Source: Acinetobacter sp. ANC 3929
Lineage (GTDB): Bacteria > Pseudomonadota > Gammaproteobacteria > Pseudomonadales > Moraxellaceae
Reading direction: 5' to 3'
DNA: 64,000 bases
NCBI RefSeq assembly: GCF_000369405.1
Contig: NZ_KB850000.1
Location: forward strand, 1,136,768-1,200,767
This document shows, piece by piece, positions 62,121-64,000 of the stretch; the first letter of the stretch is position 1; the number at the start of each line of letters is the position of its first letter. The position numbers and the translations under genes were made by a program. The notes beneath the pieces were generated by a model. The model was not told the origin of the DNA. It searched no databases and was given only the letters and a program-made list of their open reading frames with translations.

Positions 62121-62951
62121 TTAAGCGACCAACTGCTTTTGTTTTTCCTGCTCTTGGGCTTTCAATACTTCTTCACGTAACAAGCTCCAAATCTGATGAC
62201 GCAGTTGGCTGAATTCAGGACTGGAACGGACATCTTCCTGATCGCTTCTTAGCTCAGTTGGTACTTCAATCACCTGTTTGATGCGTCCGGGACGTGAGGT
62301 CATTATGGCAATGCGCTGTCCCAAATAAATCGCTTCATCAATACTATGTGTAATAAAAATGATGGTCTTCTGGGTCTGTTGCCAAATTTTGACCAATTCA
62401 GCCTGTAAAGTTTCGCGGGTCTGTGCGTCGAGTGCAGCAAAAGGTTCATCCATCAATAGAATGTCGGGGTCATAGGCCAAACTCCGTGCAATTGCGACCC
62501 GCTGCTTCATGCCACCTGAAAGTTCATTTGGATAATGATGTTCGAACTCCGCAAGCCCAACCAGATTTAAGAAATACTTTGCTGTTTGATAACGCTGTTG
62601 TTTATCAACGCCTTTTGCATCCAATCCAAACTCAATATTTTCTAAGGCCGTTAACCACGGAAATAAAGCATATTGCTGAAAAACGATACCGCGATCTAAA
62701 CCCGGTTTTTTAATCGCTTGCCCATCAATAGTGATTTGACCTGAACTGGGTGTGGTTAAACCGGCCAAAAGATCGAGCAAGGTTGATTTTCCACAGCCAC
62801 TCGGACCAACAATGGCAACAAACTCACCGACCTTGACATCTAAAGATAAATTTTCGACTGCCACAAAATCTTCGGACTGAACTTTTGCACCTTTGACTTT
62901 TTTGGCAGCAAAAGACTTATAAACATTTTCAATTTTTAATTTTGTGCTCAT
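62121..62951 (-). CDS. ABC transporter ATP-binding protein, sulfonate/taurine type
   Basis: A 276-residue ATPase: Walker [21 protein letters not shown]-loop, signature [15 protein letters not shown], Walker [18 protein letters not shown], and His switch in [12 protein letters not shown]. The start overlaps the stop of the upstream binding protein by ATGA, indicating translational coupling. The gene order (binding protein, ATPase, permease) forms one complete importer. Confidence 0.92.
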   Translation of the reverse strand: MSTKLKIENVYKSFAAKKVKGAKVQSEDFVAVENLSLDVKVGEFVAIVGPSGCGKSTLLDLLAGLTTPSSGQITIDGQAIKKPGLDRGIVFQQYALFPWLTALENIEFGLDAKGVDKQQRYQTAKYFLNLVGLAEFEHHYPNELSGGMKQRVAIARSLAYDPDILLMDEPFAALDAQTRETLQAELVKIWQQTQKTIIFITHSIDEAIYLGQRIAIMTSRPGRIKQVIEVPTELRSDQEDVRSSPEFSQLRHQIWSLLREEVLKAQEQEKQKQLVA

Positions 62952-64000
62952 TGCTTCTGCTCCTTACTGGGCTGCTCGTCAGCTACATTTTTGTTTTCAC
63001 TTACGTAGGGATTAAATTGATTGGTAAATAAAGCATCTGCCTTAACCTGATTGGGTTTGAACTCACCACGCTTTTCAAATAGATCAATCCAACGCTGGTA
63101 TTGTGCTGCATTTAACAATCCGCCTTGACTGACGACCCCATAACTGCGCCAGTACTGCATCAGCACATCGCTTTCATTGCGTTTTCTCTTTTCAATAATG
63201 CTTTTAAAACGGGCGAGCACTTGTTCTCGTGGTGTTTGCTTGGTCCATTCCACGGCTTTGGCAACACCTGTGACATATTGCTTGACCACTTCAGGATGCT
63301 GTTGGATGAATTTTTCAGTAAAGACATAACTGCCCGCGGTAAAACTGCCATACAGATCCGTATCTGAGACTAGTTTTCTTAAACCGCCACGTTCCAAGGC
63401 CTTATCTTGAAAAATAGAAACCAACGCTGCGGCATCAACTTGTCCTGCACGTAAGGCTTGTTCTGTGTTGACGGGTGGCAATACCACAAATTCCACTTGA
63501 TTGATTTCGTCATTGCTTAAACCTTGACGTGCCAAATAGTCTTTCAAGACAAATTCGTAATGTGCACCCAATGTGTTTACAGCCACTTTTTTGCCAATCA
63601 AATCACGCGCTGAATGAATCTGACTATTATTTGGAACGTAATAACCGACCCAACTTTTGTCATCACTGCCATATGAGGCAACCACGGCTTTGATCTTCAC
63701 CCCTGCTGCTGCAAGCTTAATGATTGCACCATCAAAAGCCGTTGCAACATCCACATCGCCTGTAGTAAGTGCTTGTAAATCCTGAGGACCACCTTGCACA
63801 CTGCCGACATATTTCAGCTTTAAGTCACCTAAATAGCCCAAGTCTTCAGCCAGTTCTGGTAATGAAACCACACTGGTTAAAGATTGATAACGAAGCTCAT
63901 GCACCTGATTGGGTGGAATATCTGATTGTTTACTGCATGCAATGAGACTGAGCGCCATTAAACTCAATACGCTAATCTGCCCAAGCGATTTAAAATGCTG
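62948..64000 (-). CDS. ABC substrate-binding lipoprotein, sulfonate/taurine type (5' end outside window)
   Basis: The start lies beyond the right edge: the frame is open through [20 protein letters not shown] at 63,9xx to the window end, giving a lipoprotein signal with lipobox Cys. The mature part follows the SsuA/NMT1-like fold: [91 protein letters not shown]. The Gly-Gly-Pro and ARDLIGKK elements are shared with the pseudogene at 60184. It probably binds an alkanesulfonate, taurine or similar compound. Confidence 0.88.
   Translation of the reverse strand, partial: QHFKSLGQISVLSLMALSLIACSKQSDIPPNQVHELRYQSLTSVVSLPELAEDLGYLGDLKLKYVGSVQGGPQDLQALTTGDVDVATAFDGAIIKLAAAGVKIKAVVASYGSDDKSWVGYYVPNNSQIHSARDLIGKKVAVNTLGAHYEFVLKDYLARQGLSNDEINQVEFVVLPPVNTEQALRAGQVDAAALVSIFQDKALERGGLRKLVSDTDLYGSFTAGSYVFTEKFIQQHPEVVKQYVTGVAKAVEWTKQTPREQVLARFKSIIEKRKRNESDVLMQYWRSYGVVSQGGLLNAAQYQRWIDLFEKRGEFKPNQVKADALFTNQFNPYVSENKNVADEQPSKEQKQ

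Overview
The window is chromosomal DNA of an Acinetobacter species, judged from AT-rich sequence (roughly 40% G+C by eye), Acinetobacter-type gene content (an AlkM-like alkane hydroxylase with an AlkR-like AraC activator, a Vfr/CRP regulator, pyrB next to an inactive dihydroorotase homologue) and close protein matches to gammaproteobacterial families recognised from memory. No database search was possible. No rRNA, tRNA, CRISPR array, complete insertion sequence or replication origin was seen.

Layout. 0-8.5 kb: start of sthA (leftward, cut by the window edge), lipA, a degraded ORF remnant and a hypothetical gene, then a KAS III-like synthase and the helicase HrpA, then ahpC. 8.7-14 kb: a KTSC-domain protein, the alkane monooxygenase, its divergent AraC-type regulator, a small O-methyltransferase, a DUF1653 protein and ahpF, so the two alkyl-hydroperoxide reductase genes flank the alkane hydroxylase. 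14-18.7 kb: Ala-rich lipoprotein, beta-class GST, a large secreted ExeM/NucH-type nuclease, trmB.

18.9-33.2 kb is the accessory region. On the minus strand it holds a type VI secretion island: vgrG, a DUF4123 adaptor, a VasX/BTH_I2691-like effector with a membrane-spanning C-terminus, and three tandem ATGA-coupled paralogous membrane proteins. A fourth, frameshifted copy follows, whose C-terminus looks like a membrane-inserting toxin, then a multi-pass membrane protein carrying a 7-bp microsatellite in its coding region, and an orphan effector C-terminal fragment. Facing it on the plus strand are Sel1-repeat and FGE-fold lipoproteins plus a broken FGE copy. AT content and gene decay point to a rapidly evolving toxin/immunity cassette.

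33.3-49.7 kb is mostly housekeeping: DUF2520 protein, LprI-like lipoprotein, an OmpA-domain protein and a tandem truncated paralogue with duplicated upstream DNA, pyrC'(pyrX)-pyrB, rlmKL, clpB with a recognisable heat-shock promoter, an M23 peptidase, OsmC, crp/vfr and an M48 lipoprotein peptidase.

49.7-56.5 kb is a probable five-gene catabolic or lipid-modifying operon: two ferritin-like PF10118 proteins, SDR, Baeyer-Villiger-type monooxygenase and methyltransferase. A divergent TetR regulator is present and a 22-bp candidate operator lies near both promoters. 56.5-64 kb is an organosulfur/sulfonate-type uptake locus: TauD-like dioxygenase, an orphan ABC ATPase, a TOBE protein, an SfnR-like sigma-54 activator, a broken binding protein, and a permease-ATPase-binding protein operon that runs off the right edge.
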